This document shows positions 1 through 6,795 of a stretch of 8,107 nucleotides of DNA, one piece after another (the first letter of the stretch is position 1; each line of letters begins with the position of its first letter). The DNA is taken from NCBI GenBank assembly GCA_002309395.1, contig DBWU01000019.1:1-8107 (forward strand). Direction: 5' to 3'. Origin of the DNA: Oscillospiraceae bacterium UBA1230. GTDB lineage: Bacteria > Bacillota > Clostridia > Oscillospirales > Oscillospiraceae. The translations under genes were made by a program, and so were the position numbers. Under the pieces are notes generated by a model. It saw nothing but the letters and a program-made list of their open reading frames with translations. It was not told the DNA's origin and made no database searches.

Positions 1-1
1 C

Positions 2-457
2 CAGGAGTGCTCCCACGATATCGACAAGTACGATCTGGAGTTCCTGCAGCACGACATTCTGGACATCATGAAGAAGATCGTTCCCTCCTTTGACGAGGAG
101 CATGAGTACCGTCATCCCGGCCCCATCCACACCCAGTTCGGCCGCTACGTCAACGAGCCCGGCGACGTGACCAGCCTGAACACCGACGGTCACCTGCGCA
201 GCGTGTTCTTCGGCCGCAGTGAGAGCATGACCATCAAGGACGGCGTGCTGGACGGCGGTGAGTTTGCTCACGTGTATTTCGTGGACTGGGATTGCGTCCG
301 CGCCCGTCATCGTCAGCTCAACGTCACCGTGATGGGCACCACCGAGGACGTGGGCGACCGCAAGTGGAACGACGGTCAGGTCATCAACACCCTGCGTAAG
401 TACACCGACGAGGAGAAGGCGTACGACGTGCATTACACCCTGCAGCAGCAGCGGTAA
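2..457 (+). CDS. Unrecognised soluble protein, 3' end only
   Basis: This reading frame is open from the left edge and ends at TAA 455-457, leaving 151 residues. The Met codon at 68 lies inside the frame, has no ribosome binding site before it and is preceded by plausible coding sequence (HDIDKYDLEFLQ), so the true start is upstream of the window. The visible part is hydrophilic and rich in Asp, Glu, Arg and His, with no membrane segment, signal peptide or low-complexity run. Local motifs such as FGRYVNEPGD, FVDWDCVRARHRQ and GTTEDVGDRKWNDGQ look like a folded enzyme-type domain, but I cannot assign a family. Its codons are strongly biased toward C- or G-ending forms (AAC, ACC, GAG, AAG, CGT/CGC), more so than in the kinase that follows, which suggests high expression. 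The FGGY kinase downstream hints at sugar metabolism, but this is only inference, and the hairpin between them may separate the transcripts. Confidence 0.8.
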   Translation, partial: QECSHDIDKYDLEFLQHDILDIMKKIVPSFDEEHEYRHPGPIHTQFGRYVNEPGDVTSLNTDGHLRSVFFGRSESMTIKDGVLDGGEFAHVYFVDWDCVRARHRQLNVTVMGTTEDVGDRKWNDGQVINTLRKYTDEEKAYDVHYTLQQQR

Positions 458-480
458 GCCATCTTGCAATCATCTTATCC

Positions 481-507
481 CGAAAAGGCGGCATTGCCGC
501 CTTTTCG
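481..507. terminator. Hairpin between the left-edge gene and the FGGY kinase, probable intrinsic terminator
   Basis: CGAAAAGGCGGC (481-492) and GCCGCCTTTTCG (496-507) are perfect reverse complements separated by ATT. The core is a six-pair G:C stem flanked by an A4 run on one side and a T4 run on the other, the classic layout of a rho-independent terminator that works in both directions. It lies 23 bases after the stop codon at 457 and ends 22 bases before the kinase ATG. The T-run is short (four bases, then CGAGG), so termination may be partial. Confidence 0.6.
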
Positions 508-529
508 AGGTGTTTAGGGGGCGTAGGAT

Positions 530-1936
530 ATGAAATACCTGCTGGGCGCGGACGTGGGCACCTCCGCGCTGAAGGCGGTGCTCTTTGACGAGAACGGCGC
601 TACGGTCTGCTCCGTGACAAAGGACTATACCCTGCAGATCCAAGGCGATACCGTGGAGTATCCGGCGGAGGGTTACTGGCAGCTCTTTAAAGAGGCGCTG
701 GACGAGATCCGCTCGCAATACCCGGTGGACGCGCTCGCCATCGACACGCAGTGCGAAACCATGATCGTGACGGACGGGGCGGGAACGCCGCTTTGCAACG
801 CTATCGTGTGGCTGGATAACCGCGCCGCGTCCGAGGCACAGGAGATCGCCGAACGCTTCGGCGAGCGGTCGGTATACGAGCATACCGGTCAGCCGGAGAT
901 CACCGCCACGTGGCCGGCGTGCAAACTGCTGTGGCTCCGGCGGAACCGGGGCGATCTGTGGGGGAAGATCGGAAAGGTCTTTTTGCTGGAGGATTATCTC
1001 CTCTACCGGCTGACCGGCGAATTCGTCACCGAGCGGACGCTCCAGTCCTCCTCACTGTACTACGACGTCCGCGCCGGACAGTGGTGGGGAGAGATGCTGG
1101 CGTATCTTGACCTGCCGCGGTCGTGTCTGCCCCGGCTTTGTGACAGCGGCGTGGTGATCGGTTCCTACGAGGGGATCACCGTGGTCACCGGCGCTATGGA
1201 TCAGGTGGCGGGCGCCATCGGCACCGGCATCGTGCGCCAGGGCGACATCAGCGAGATGACCGGCACCACCATGACGCTTTTCGTGCCGGTCGGGGAGATG
1301 CCGCCCTATCGCGCCGACAGTAAGATCCCCTGCCACGTGAATTATGACGGCAAATACTGCCTGCCCATGTGGTCGCCTACGGCTGGGATCGCCTTCAAAT
1401 GGTTCAAAAATCAGCTCTGCGAGGGGTTGGATTACGACGCGCTCAACCGCATGGCGGCGGAGGTGCCGGCAGGGTGCGAGGGGTTGACGTTTCTGCCGTA
1501 CCTCTCCGGCTCCGTGATGCCCCGGTATAACCCCGACGCCCGGGGCGCGTTTTTGGGGCTGACCATGGCCCATACCCGGGGTCACATGGTGCGCGCCATC
1601 TTTGAGTCGGTGGCGTTTATGCTTCGGGAGCATCTGTCCCGTTTCGGCGCTGAGGTGACGCGGATCCGTTCCACCGGCGGCGGCGCCAACAGCCCCCTGT
1701 GGTGCCAGATCAAGGCGGACGTATGCGGCGCGGAGATCGTTACGCTGAAGAATAAGGAAACGGCGTGTCTGGGCAGCGCCATTCTGGCAGGCGTGGGAAC
1801 GGGCGTGTTCCCCTCGGTGGAGGCGGCGTCCGACCGCTTTACGGCGACGGAGCGCGTCTACGCGCCCTCCGGCACGGCGTATGAGGAGTCGTACCGGCGC
1901 TTTTTGGCGCTGGAGGATCAGTTCATCGGGAAATAG
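530..1936 (+). CDS. FGGY-family carbohydrate kinase, substrate unassigned (xylulokinase-like)
   Basis: This 468-residue protein would transfer phosphate from ATP to a sugar or keto-sugar in the cytoplasm. Both FGGY lobes are present. The N-terminal phosphate-binding loop is GADVGTSALKAVLFD (about 6-20), and a sugar-site W94-L-D96-N-R98 follows. The probable catalytic base is D224 in GAMDQVAGAIGTG. The C-lobe has the FGGY signature GAFLGLTMAHTRGHMVRAIF (339-358) and the adenosine-site S381-T-G-G-G-A-N387. The position that reads Q-M-H-G in typical xylulokinases is Q74-C-E-T here, and the rhamnulokinase hallmarks VDTWGVD and SSGTWS are absent (MTGTT at 243-247 instead). I therefore give no specific substrate. 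ATG 530 has a G-rich ribosome site (AGGGGG, about 515-520). The rhamnosidase gene starts 33 bases downstream, so the two are probably co-transcribed. Ribulose-, xylulose- or another keto-sugar-kinase activity is possible. Confidence 0.9.
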   Translation: MKYLLGADVGTSALKAVLFDENGATVCSVTKDYTLQIQGDTVEYPAEGYWQLFKEALDEIRSQYPVDALAIDTQCETMIVTDGAGTPLCNAIVWLDNRAASEAQEIAERFGERSVYEHTGQPEITATWPACKLLWLRRNRGDLWGKIGKVFLLEDYLLYRLTGEFVTERTLQSSSLYYDVRAGQWWGEMLAYLDLPRSCLPRLCDSGVVIGSYEGITVVTGAMDQVAGAIGTGIVRQGDISEMTGTTMTLFVPVGEMPPYRADSKIPCHVNYDGKYCLPMWSPTAGIAFKWFKNQLCEGLDYDALNRMAAEVPAGCEGLTFLPYLSGSVMPRYNPDARGAFLGLTMAHTRGHMVRAIFESVAFMLREHLSRFGAEVTRIRSTGGGANSPLWCQIKADVCGAEIVTLKNKETACLGSAILAGVGTGVFPSVEAASDRFTATERVYAPSGTAYEESYRRFLALEDQFIGK

Positions 1937-1969
1937 GAGGGGCGAGTCCCCCTTTAAAGGAGTAGAACA

Positions 1970-4159
1970 ATGGATTTGCAAGCAAAATGGATCCGCCCCG
2001 GCGGTGAGATCGGCGAGGCATCGCCTGTCTATCGCAAGCGTTTCACGGCGGTAAAACCCGTCGCCTCCGCCGTACTGCGCGTTACGGCGCTGGGCGTATA
2101 CGAGGCGCGGCTGAACGGTAAGCGCGTGGGCGAATTTTTCATGGCGCCCGGTTTTACCGCCTACCGCAGCCGGTTGCAGGTGCAGGAATATGACGTGACG
2201 GCGCTGCTGGAAGGCGACAACGAGCTGACCGTTACGGTGGGGCGTGGCTGGTACCATACCCGTTTTTTGAAGATCTTTGAAGTGCCGCAGTGGCGGCAGG
2301 ATCTGATCGACGCGCCCCTTGCCGCCATCGCCGAACTGCGCTTGACTTATCGCGACGGCACGGAGGAGATCGTCGCCACCGGTGAGGACTGGGACTGGGC
2401 GCAAAGCCCCGTGCGGCTTAGCGACGTCTATAACGGCGAGGTGTACGACGCTACCTACACGCCCTGCTACGCCGCCGCCGAAGTGTACGAAGGACCCACC
2501 CATACGCTGATGGCGCAGGAGGGCCCGGAGGTACGGGCCCAGGAGCGCATCGCCCCTGCCGCCGTGATCCGCACCCCCAAAGGGGAGACGGTGATCGACT
2601 TCGGGCAGAACCTTGCCGGCGTGGTGGCGGTGACGGTATGCGCCAAGGCGGGCGAAACGGTGGATCTGAGTTTCGGTGAGGTGCTGGATAAGGACGGCAA
2701 CTTCTATAACGCCAACTATCGTGACGCGAAATGTCTCTATCACTACACCTGCCGGGACGGGGAGCAGACCTATATGCCCCAGTTCACTTTCTACGGGTTT
2801 CGTTACGTCCGGGTCAACGAATTTCCCGGCGGAACGGGCGCTGTAAAGGAAAACACCTTTACGGCGATCGTGATCCATTCCGACATGAAGCGCACCGGAT
2901 GGCTCCAGTGCTCCGATCCGCTTCTCAACAGGCTCTTTGAAAACGTGGTGTGGGGACAGAAGAGTAACTTCCTGGACATCCCCACCGACTGCCCCCAGCG
3001 TGACGAGCGCATGGGCTGGACGGGTGACGCCCAGATGTTCGCCCGTACCGCCTGCCTCAACTACGACGCGGAAAAGTTTTTCACCAAGTGGATGGAGGAT
3101 CTCCGGGCGGATCAGCGGCAGGACGGTATGGTGCCGCCGGTGATCCCCGACGTGCGGGAACGCTCCTTTGCCTCCCCGGCGTGGGGCGACGCCGCCACGG
3201 TGGTGCCGTGGCAGGTGTATCTGGCGTACGGCGACCGGGCGCTGCTGGCACAGCAGTACGACGCCATGTGCAAGTGGGTGAGCTACATCACCTCGGTGAC
3301 CACGGAGCCGTATCTCTGGATCGACGCGCTGCCGGAGGGCAAGCGCCATTACGGCGACTGGCTGGGGCTGGACGCGCCCTACGGCACATATAAGGGCGCC
3401 AGCCGCGACGAATTTCTGGGCAGCGCCTTCTACGCCTACTCCACGGAGCTGGTCATCAAGGCGGGCCGGGCGCTGGGGAAGGACGTTTCCGGCTACGAGG
3501 CGCTGTATGGGAACATTGTAAAGGCGTTCCGGAAGAAATTCCCCGTTTATACCACCCAGACCGAGTGTGTGCTGGCGGCGTATTTCCGCCTGGCGGAGGA
3601 GCCGCAGAAGGCGGCGGATCAGTTGGCGGAGATGGTGAAGGCGGCAGGCACACAGCTTACCACCGGCTTTATCGGCACGCCGTATCTCCTCCACGCCCTG
3701 TCTGATTACGGATACGGCGAGCTGGCGTGGTCGCTCCTTTTGCGCCGGGAATATCCCTCGTGGCTTTTCTCGGTGACCATGGGCGCCACCACCGTCTGGG
3801 AGCATTGGGACGGCATCCGCCCCGACGGGAAGATGTGGTCCACGGATATGAACTCCTATAACCACTACGCCTACGGCTCTGTGGCGGATTGGGTCTATAC
3901 CAAGGCCGCCGGGATACAGACGGTGGAGGATCGCCCCGGCTATGAACAGGTGCGTATCGCGCCGCTGCCGGACGGGCGGCTGGACTGGCTGAAAGCCACG
4001 GTGAATACACGCCGGGGCACCGTCGCATCCCTGTGGCGCAGGGAAGGGACCCGGTGGCGCTATGAGATCACCACGCCGGTGGCGGCGCAGATCGTCATCG
4101 CCGGCAAAACGCGCACCGTGCCGCCGGGGAGCTACGTGCTGTTCAGCGAGGCGAAATAA
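1970..4159 (+). CDS. Alpha-L-rhamnosidase, family GH78, cytoplasmic
   Basis: This 729-residue enzyme should hydrolyse terminal alpha-L-rhamnose from rhamnosides such as plant flavonoid glycosides or pectin fragments, by the inverting GH78 mechanism. The domain order fits the family. An N-terminal beta domain (about 1-165) opens with AKWIRP. The concanavalin-like domain (about 195-295) contains VIDFGQNLAGVV. The (alpha/alpha)6 catalytic barrel (about 300-640) contains D340-C-P-Q-R-D-E346-R-M-G-W-T-G-D353, with E346 as probable general acid. TTVWEHWDG carries E611 as probable general base, and a small C-terminal beta domain follows. Many characterised GH78 enzymes have roughly 900-1000 residues, so this is a compact form without extra binding modules. 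There is no signal peptide, implying that substrates are imported first. AAAGGAG (1956-1962) lies 7 bases before ATG 1970. It shares a transcript with the FGGY kinase and converges on rhaA. Confidence 0.95.
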   Translation: MDLQAKWIRPGGEIGEASPVYRKRFTAVKPVASAVLRVTALGVYEARLNGKRVGEFFMAPGFTAYRSRLQVQEYDVTALLEGDNELTVTVGRGWYHTRFLKIFEVPQWRQDLIDAPLAAIAELRLTYRDGTEEIVATGEDWDWAQSPVRLSDVYNGEVYDATYTPCYAAAEVYEGPTHTLMAQEGPEVRAQERIAPAAVIRTPKGETVIDFGQNLAGVVAVTVCAKAGETVDLSFGEVLDKDGNFYNANYRDAKCLYHYTCRDGEQTYMPQFTFYGFRYVRVNEFPGGTGAVKENTFTAIVIHSDMKRTGWLQCSDPLLNRLFENVVWGQKSNFLDIPTDCPQRDERMGWTGDAQMFARTACLNYDAEKFFTKWMEDLRADQRQDGMVPPVIPDVRERSFASPAWGDAATVVPWQVYLAYGDRALLAQQYDAMCKWVSYITSVTTEPYLWIDALPEGKRHYGDWLGLDAPYGTYKGASRDEFLGSAFYAYSTELVIKAGRALGKDVSGYEALYGNIVKAFRKKFPVYTTQTECVLAAYFRLAEEPQKAADQLAEMVKAAGTQLTTGFIGTPYLLHALSDYGYGELAWSLLLRREYPSWLFSVTMGATTVWEHWDGIRPDGKMWSTDMNSYNHYAYGSVADWVYTKAAGIQTVEDRPGYEQVRIAPLPDGRLDWLKATVNTRRGTVASLWRREGTRWRYEITTPVAAQIVIAGKTRTVPPGSYVLFSEAK

Positions 4160-4173
4160 GAGAATAAAAGGGA

Positions 4174-4204
4174 ACCGCCTGCCTACGAATCGTAGGCAGG
4201 CGGT
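4174..4204. terminator. Strong bidirectional intrinsic terminator between convergent operons
   Basis: ACCGCCTGCCTACGA (4174-4188) and TCGTAGGCAGGCGGT (4190-4204) are exact reverse complements around a single A. In RNA the innermost pairs would open to form a normal loop. The + strand continues TCTTTCGTTTC, and the - strand reading out of the stem gives TTCCCTTTTATTCTC, so both directions have a T-rich exit. It begins 15 bases after the rhamnosidase stop and sits 24 bases beyond the rhaA stop, the right place to end both transcripts. Confidence 0.9.
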
Positions 4205-4227
4205 CTTTCGTTTCGGGAAACGGATGA

Positions 4228-5484
4228 TCAGCCGCGTTTTGCAAGAACGTTCTTTTCGTATTCCGCCACACGGGGGAACCACTGTCCGTCCTCCGGCTTT
4301 TCGCAGCGGCGGCAGTATTCGTCCCACACGTCGCCGAAGGGCATGGTCTTGAGCTCCTCCTGCATGACCATCAGCTCGGAGAAACGGCTCTCATCCTGCA
4401 GCTTCTTCTGCTCGGCGCTGTTTTGCAGCAGGGCATAGAGCAGAGCCTTCTGGGCGTTGCGGAAACCGGTGACCCATGCGCTGACGCGGTTGATGCTGGC
4501 GTCGAAATAGTCCAGAGCGATGTGGACGCGGCCGTCCAATCCGCCGCAGCGGACGATCTCACGGGCGATCTCACGGGTCTCATCGTCAAAGAGTACCACG
4601 TGGTCGCTGTCCCAGCGGATGGGACGGGTGACGTGGAGCGCGATCTCCGGGAAGAAGACCAGCAGCGCGGAGATCTTGTCGGACACCACTTCAGTGGGGT
4701 GATAATGTCCGTTATCCATCAGGGGGATGCACTTATCCTGATGGGTGGCGGCGTAGGTCAGGGTAAATTCGGCACTGCCGGCGGTGTAGGATTCCACGCC
4801 GATGCCGAATACCTTGCTCTCCACGCAGGGCTTGACGCGGCGGAAGTCGTACGGCTCCCGCAGGATCTCGTCCAGACTCTCCTTATACCGCATCCGGGGT
4901 CCCATCCGGTCGCCGGGAATGTCCTTCAACCCGTCGCCGATCCAAATGTTCATGGTGCAAACGTCGTTCAGCTCCTGAGACAGGTAGTTGGAGATACGGA
5001 TGGACGCCTTGCCGTGTTCGATCCAGAAACGGCGCGTCGCCTCATTGGGGCTGGTCAGCGTCAGCGGATCGCATTTGGGATGGGAGAAGAAGGTGGGATT
5101 GAAGTCACAGCCCATATGGTGCGCCTTGCAGAAATCCACCCACTTTTGGAAATGCTTCGGCTCCAGCTTGTCCCGATCCACCCATTCGCCTTTTTCAAAA
5201 ATGGCGTAGTTGGCGTGAAGATTCAGCTTGGGACGGCCGGGGATCAGGGACAGCACCACCTCCAGATCCTGCATCAGCTCATCGGGAGTGCGGGCGCGGC
5301 CCGGATATTTGCCGGTGGTCTGGATACCGCCGGTGAGGGGCTTGTTGGGGTCGGTGTCAAAGCCGCGCACGTCGTCACCCTGCCAGCAGTGGAGGGAAAC
5401 GGGGGTGTTTTTCAGCCGTTCCATCGCCGCCTCGGTGTCAATCCCCAGGGCGGCGTATTTGGCTTTTGCCTCGTTGTAGCTCAT
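4228..5484 (-). CDS. rhaA: L-rhamnose isomerase
   Basis: RhaA interconverts L-rhamnose and L-rhamnulose in the cytoplasm, the first step of the phosphorylated rhamnose pathway. The protein has 418 residues, against about 419 in E. coli, and is recognisable along its whole length: LHCWQGDDVRGF (31-42), TGGIQTTGKYPG (51-62), NIWIGDGLKDI (179-189), VESKVFGIGVESYT (221-234), MDNGHYHPTE (256-265) and WDSDHVVLFDDET (291-303). The metal-binding residues known in this TIM-barrel family are all present: E231, D257, H260, H284, D292, D294 and D325. The spacing D257/H260/H284/D292/D294 matches that of characterised enzymes as I recall them. ATG 5484 follows AAGGAGGT with 6 bases between. It is the last gene of the - strand group, 12 bases after rhaB. 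Nothing looks damaged. Confidence 0.97.
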   Translation of the reverse strand: MSYNEAKAKYAALGIDTEAAMERLKNTPVSLHCWQGDDVRGFDTDPNKPLTGGIQTTGKYPGRARTPDELMQDLEVVLSLIPGRPKLNLHANYAIFEKGEWVDRDKLEPKHFQKWVDFCKAHHMGCDFNPTFFSHPKCDPLTLTSPNEATRRFWIEHGKASIRISNYLSQELNDVCTMNIWIGDGLKDIPGDRMGPRMRYKESLDEILREPYDFRRVKPCVESKVFGIGVESYTAGSAEFTLTYAATHQDKCIPLMDNGHYHPTEVVSDKISALLVFFPEIALHVTRPIRWDSDHVVLFDDETREIAREIVRCGGLDGRVHIALDYFDASINRVSAWVTGFRNAQKALLYALLQNSAEQKKLQDESRFSELMVMQEELKTMPFGDVWDEYCRRCEKPEDGQWFPRVAEYEKNVLAKRG

Positions 5485-5490
5485 ACATAT

Positions 5491-5498
5491 ACCTCCTT
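5491..5498 (-). promoter_or_regulatory. rhaA ribosome binding site overlapping the rhaB stop codon
   Basis: Read on the - strand, AAGGAGGT is a near-perfect anti-16S match. Its first two bases belong to the TAA stop of rhaB (5499-5497). It favours ATG 5484 (6-base spacing) over the out-of-frame ATG at 5488, which is only 2 bases away. A ribosome terminating on rhaB therefore sits on the rhaA initiation site, which should couple the two genes. Confidence 0.85.
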
Positions 5499-6765
5499 AT
5501 CGTTCCATTTGGATCTTCAGATTCCCCAGCGCGGTGGCCTCGATGGGCAGCGCCACCACCTGCTTGCCGGTGGCCGCGGCGGTCAGATCGTTGAGGAACT
5601 GATTCTTCGCGCCGCCGCCGACGATGTAAAGCTTTTCCGCCTGCAAGCCGGTGTTGCGCTCCAGCTCCCGGATCGCGTCCCGATAGCACAGCGCCAGGGA
5701 GCGATAGGCACAGCGGAAGTATCCGCCCACGTCCTCCGGCGCACGGGAGAGCGCCGCATCAAACGCCGCTTTCATACTGCGGGGGGAGAGGAACGCGGGA
5801 TCGTTGGCGTTCACCGTTTCATCAAAGGCGCTCGCCTTCGCCGCGTCCACGATCTCACCGAAGGGCAGGTCGGGGCACAGCTCATCCCGCAGGCGGTTAA
5901 TAAGCCACATGCCCATGATGTTCTTCTGGTAGCGGTTATAGCCTACGCCGCCCTCGTTGGACCAGTTGGCCGCCTCACTGGCGGAATCCGTCAGCGGTTT
6001 GGGGGTCTTGATCCCCAGCAGCGACCAGGTGCCGGAGGAGATGTAGAGGTGGTTGCCCTCCATGGGGATCCCCTCCACCGCCGAGCCGGTATCGTGGGTG
6101 GCGCACAGCACCACACTGATCCCCTTATACTGCCCGATCACCGTGCCGGGTTGGGACAACGGGGGAAACAGATGACGGGGGAAACCCAGCGCGTCGATCA
6201 GATCCGGGTCGAACTCGCCGGTTTCGGCGCTGACAAGACCGGTCGTGGTACCGTCGGTGTACTCTTTCGCCTTGACGCCGGTGAGTCGGTACATCAGGTA
6301 TTCCGGCAGCATCAAAAAGTCGGTCACGCCGGAAAGCCGACCCTGCATCAGATCGTCATAGAGCTGATAGATGGTGGTGAAGGGCTGGAACTGACAGCCG
6401 GTGCGGCGGTACAGCTCCGAAAAGGGCACCTTCTCATGCACCTTGGGGATGGACGACTCGGTGCGGTTATCCCGGTAGGCGTAGCAGGGGAGAACGCTCT
6501 CCTCGCCCCGGAGCAGCACGTAGTCCACGCCCCAGGTATCCACGGACAGGCTCTCAATGGCGCCAAAGGCGGACAGCGCCTTGTCAATGCCGCACTGCAC
6601 GTGGGATAGAAGCGCCTCCACGTCCCACGTCAGGTGCCCGTTTTGCTCCTGCACGCCGTTGGGGAAGCGATAGACCTCCTCGGTGTGCAGCTCGCCGCCC
6701 TCCTGCCAGCCAACGATGTGGCGGCCGGAGGAGGCGCCGATGTCGATGGCGAGATAGTATTTCAT
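5497..6765 (-). CDS. rhaB: L-rhamnulokinase with shortened C-terminus
   Basis: RhaB phosphorylates L-rhamnulose at O-1 using ATP, the second pathway step. The 422-residue protein carries the rhamnulokinase forms of the FGGY motifs: the phosphate loop AIDIGASSGRHIVG (6-19), SVDTWGVDYVLL (74-85), YRDNRT (97-102), the probable catalytic D225 in ATHDTGSAVEG, SSGTWSLLG (243-251) and the nucleotide-site GGGAKNQFLNDLTA (383-396). It stops soon after the conserved EATALGN (409-415), with KIQMER as its end. Family members usually run to about 465-490 residues, continuing roughly 45-60 residues past this point, so the terminal helix and tail are missing. No remnant follows, because the rhaA ribosome site begins inside the stop codon. 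AAGGAGG (6774-6780) lies 8 bases before ATG 6765. The core is intact and I expect activity, but this is not certain. Confidence 0.95.
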   Translation of the reverse strand: MKYYLAIDIGASSGRHIVGWQEGGELHTEEVYRFPNGVQEQNGHLTWDVEALLSHVQCGIDKALSAFGAIESLSVDTWGVDYVLLRGEESVLPCYAYRDNRTESSIPKVHEKVPFSELYRRTGCQFQPFTTIYQLYDDLMQGRLSGVTDFLMLPEYLMYRLTGVKAKEYTDGTTTGLVSAETGEFDPDLIDALGFPRHLFPPLSQPGTVIGQYKGISVVLCATHDTGSAVEGIPMEGNHLYISSGTWSLLGIKTPKPLTDSASEAANWSNEGGVGYNRYQKNIMGMWLINRLRDELCPDLPFGEIVDAAKASAFDETVNANDPAFLSPRSMKAAFDAALSRAPEDVGGYFRCAYRSLALCYRDAIRELERNTGLQAEKLYIVGGGAKNQFLNDLTAAATGKQVVALPIEATALGNLKIQMER

Positions 6766-6795
6766 GCCGTCAGCCTCCTTATCAAAATGGGGGGG

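Noticed and set aside
1937..1969. Possible hairpin and the palindrome CCTTTAAAGG (1951-1960) just before the rhamnosidase ribosome site
   Set aside because: The GGGG/CCCC pairing is short and imperfect and the palindrome is only 10 bases. It could modestly mask the ribosome site, but chance explains it.
1052..4327. A 1091-codon open frame on the - strand opposite the kinase and rhamnosidase genes
   Set aside because: It is antisense to two clear enzymes, its product is dominated by Arg, His, Pro and Gly, and it shows no recognisable domain. High GC with biased third positions keeps this antisense frame free of stops by chance.
4423..6609. A 728-codon open frame on the + strand opposite rhaA and rhaB
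   Set aside because: It spans the rhaA/rhaB boundary on the other strand and has no family-like motifs or ribosome site, so it is a composition-driven shadow.
6789..6795. Run of seven G (seven C on the coding strand) between rhaD and rhaB, considered as a slippery or phase-variation tract
   Set aside because: It lies after the rhaD stop, outside any coding sequence, and is too short to suggest phase variation; the rhaB ribosome site is not spaced by it.
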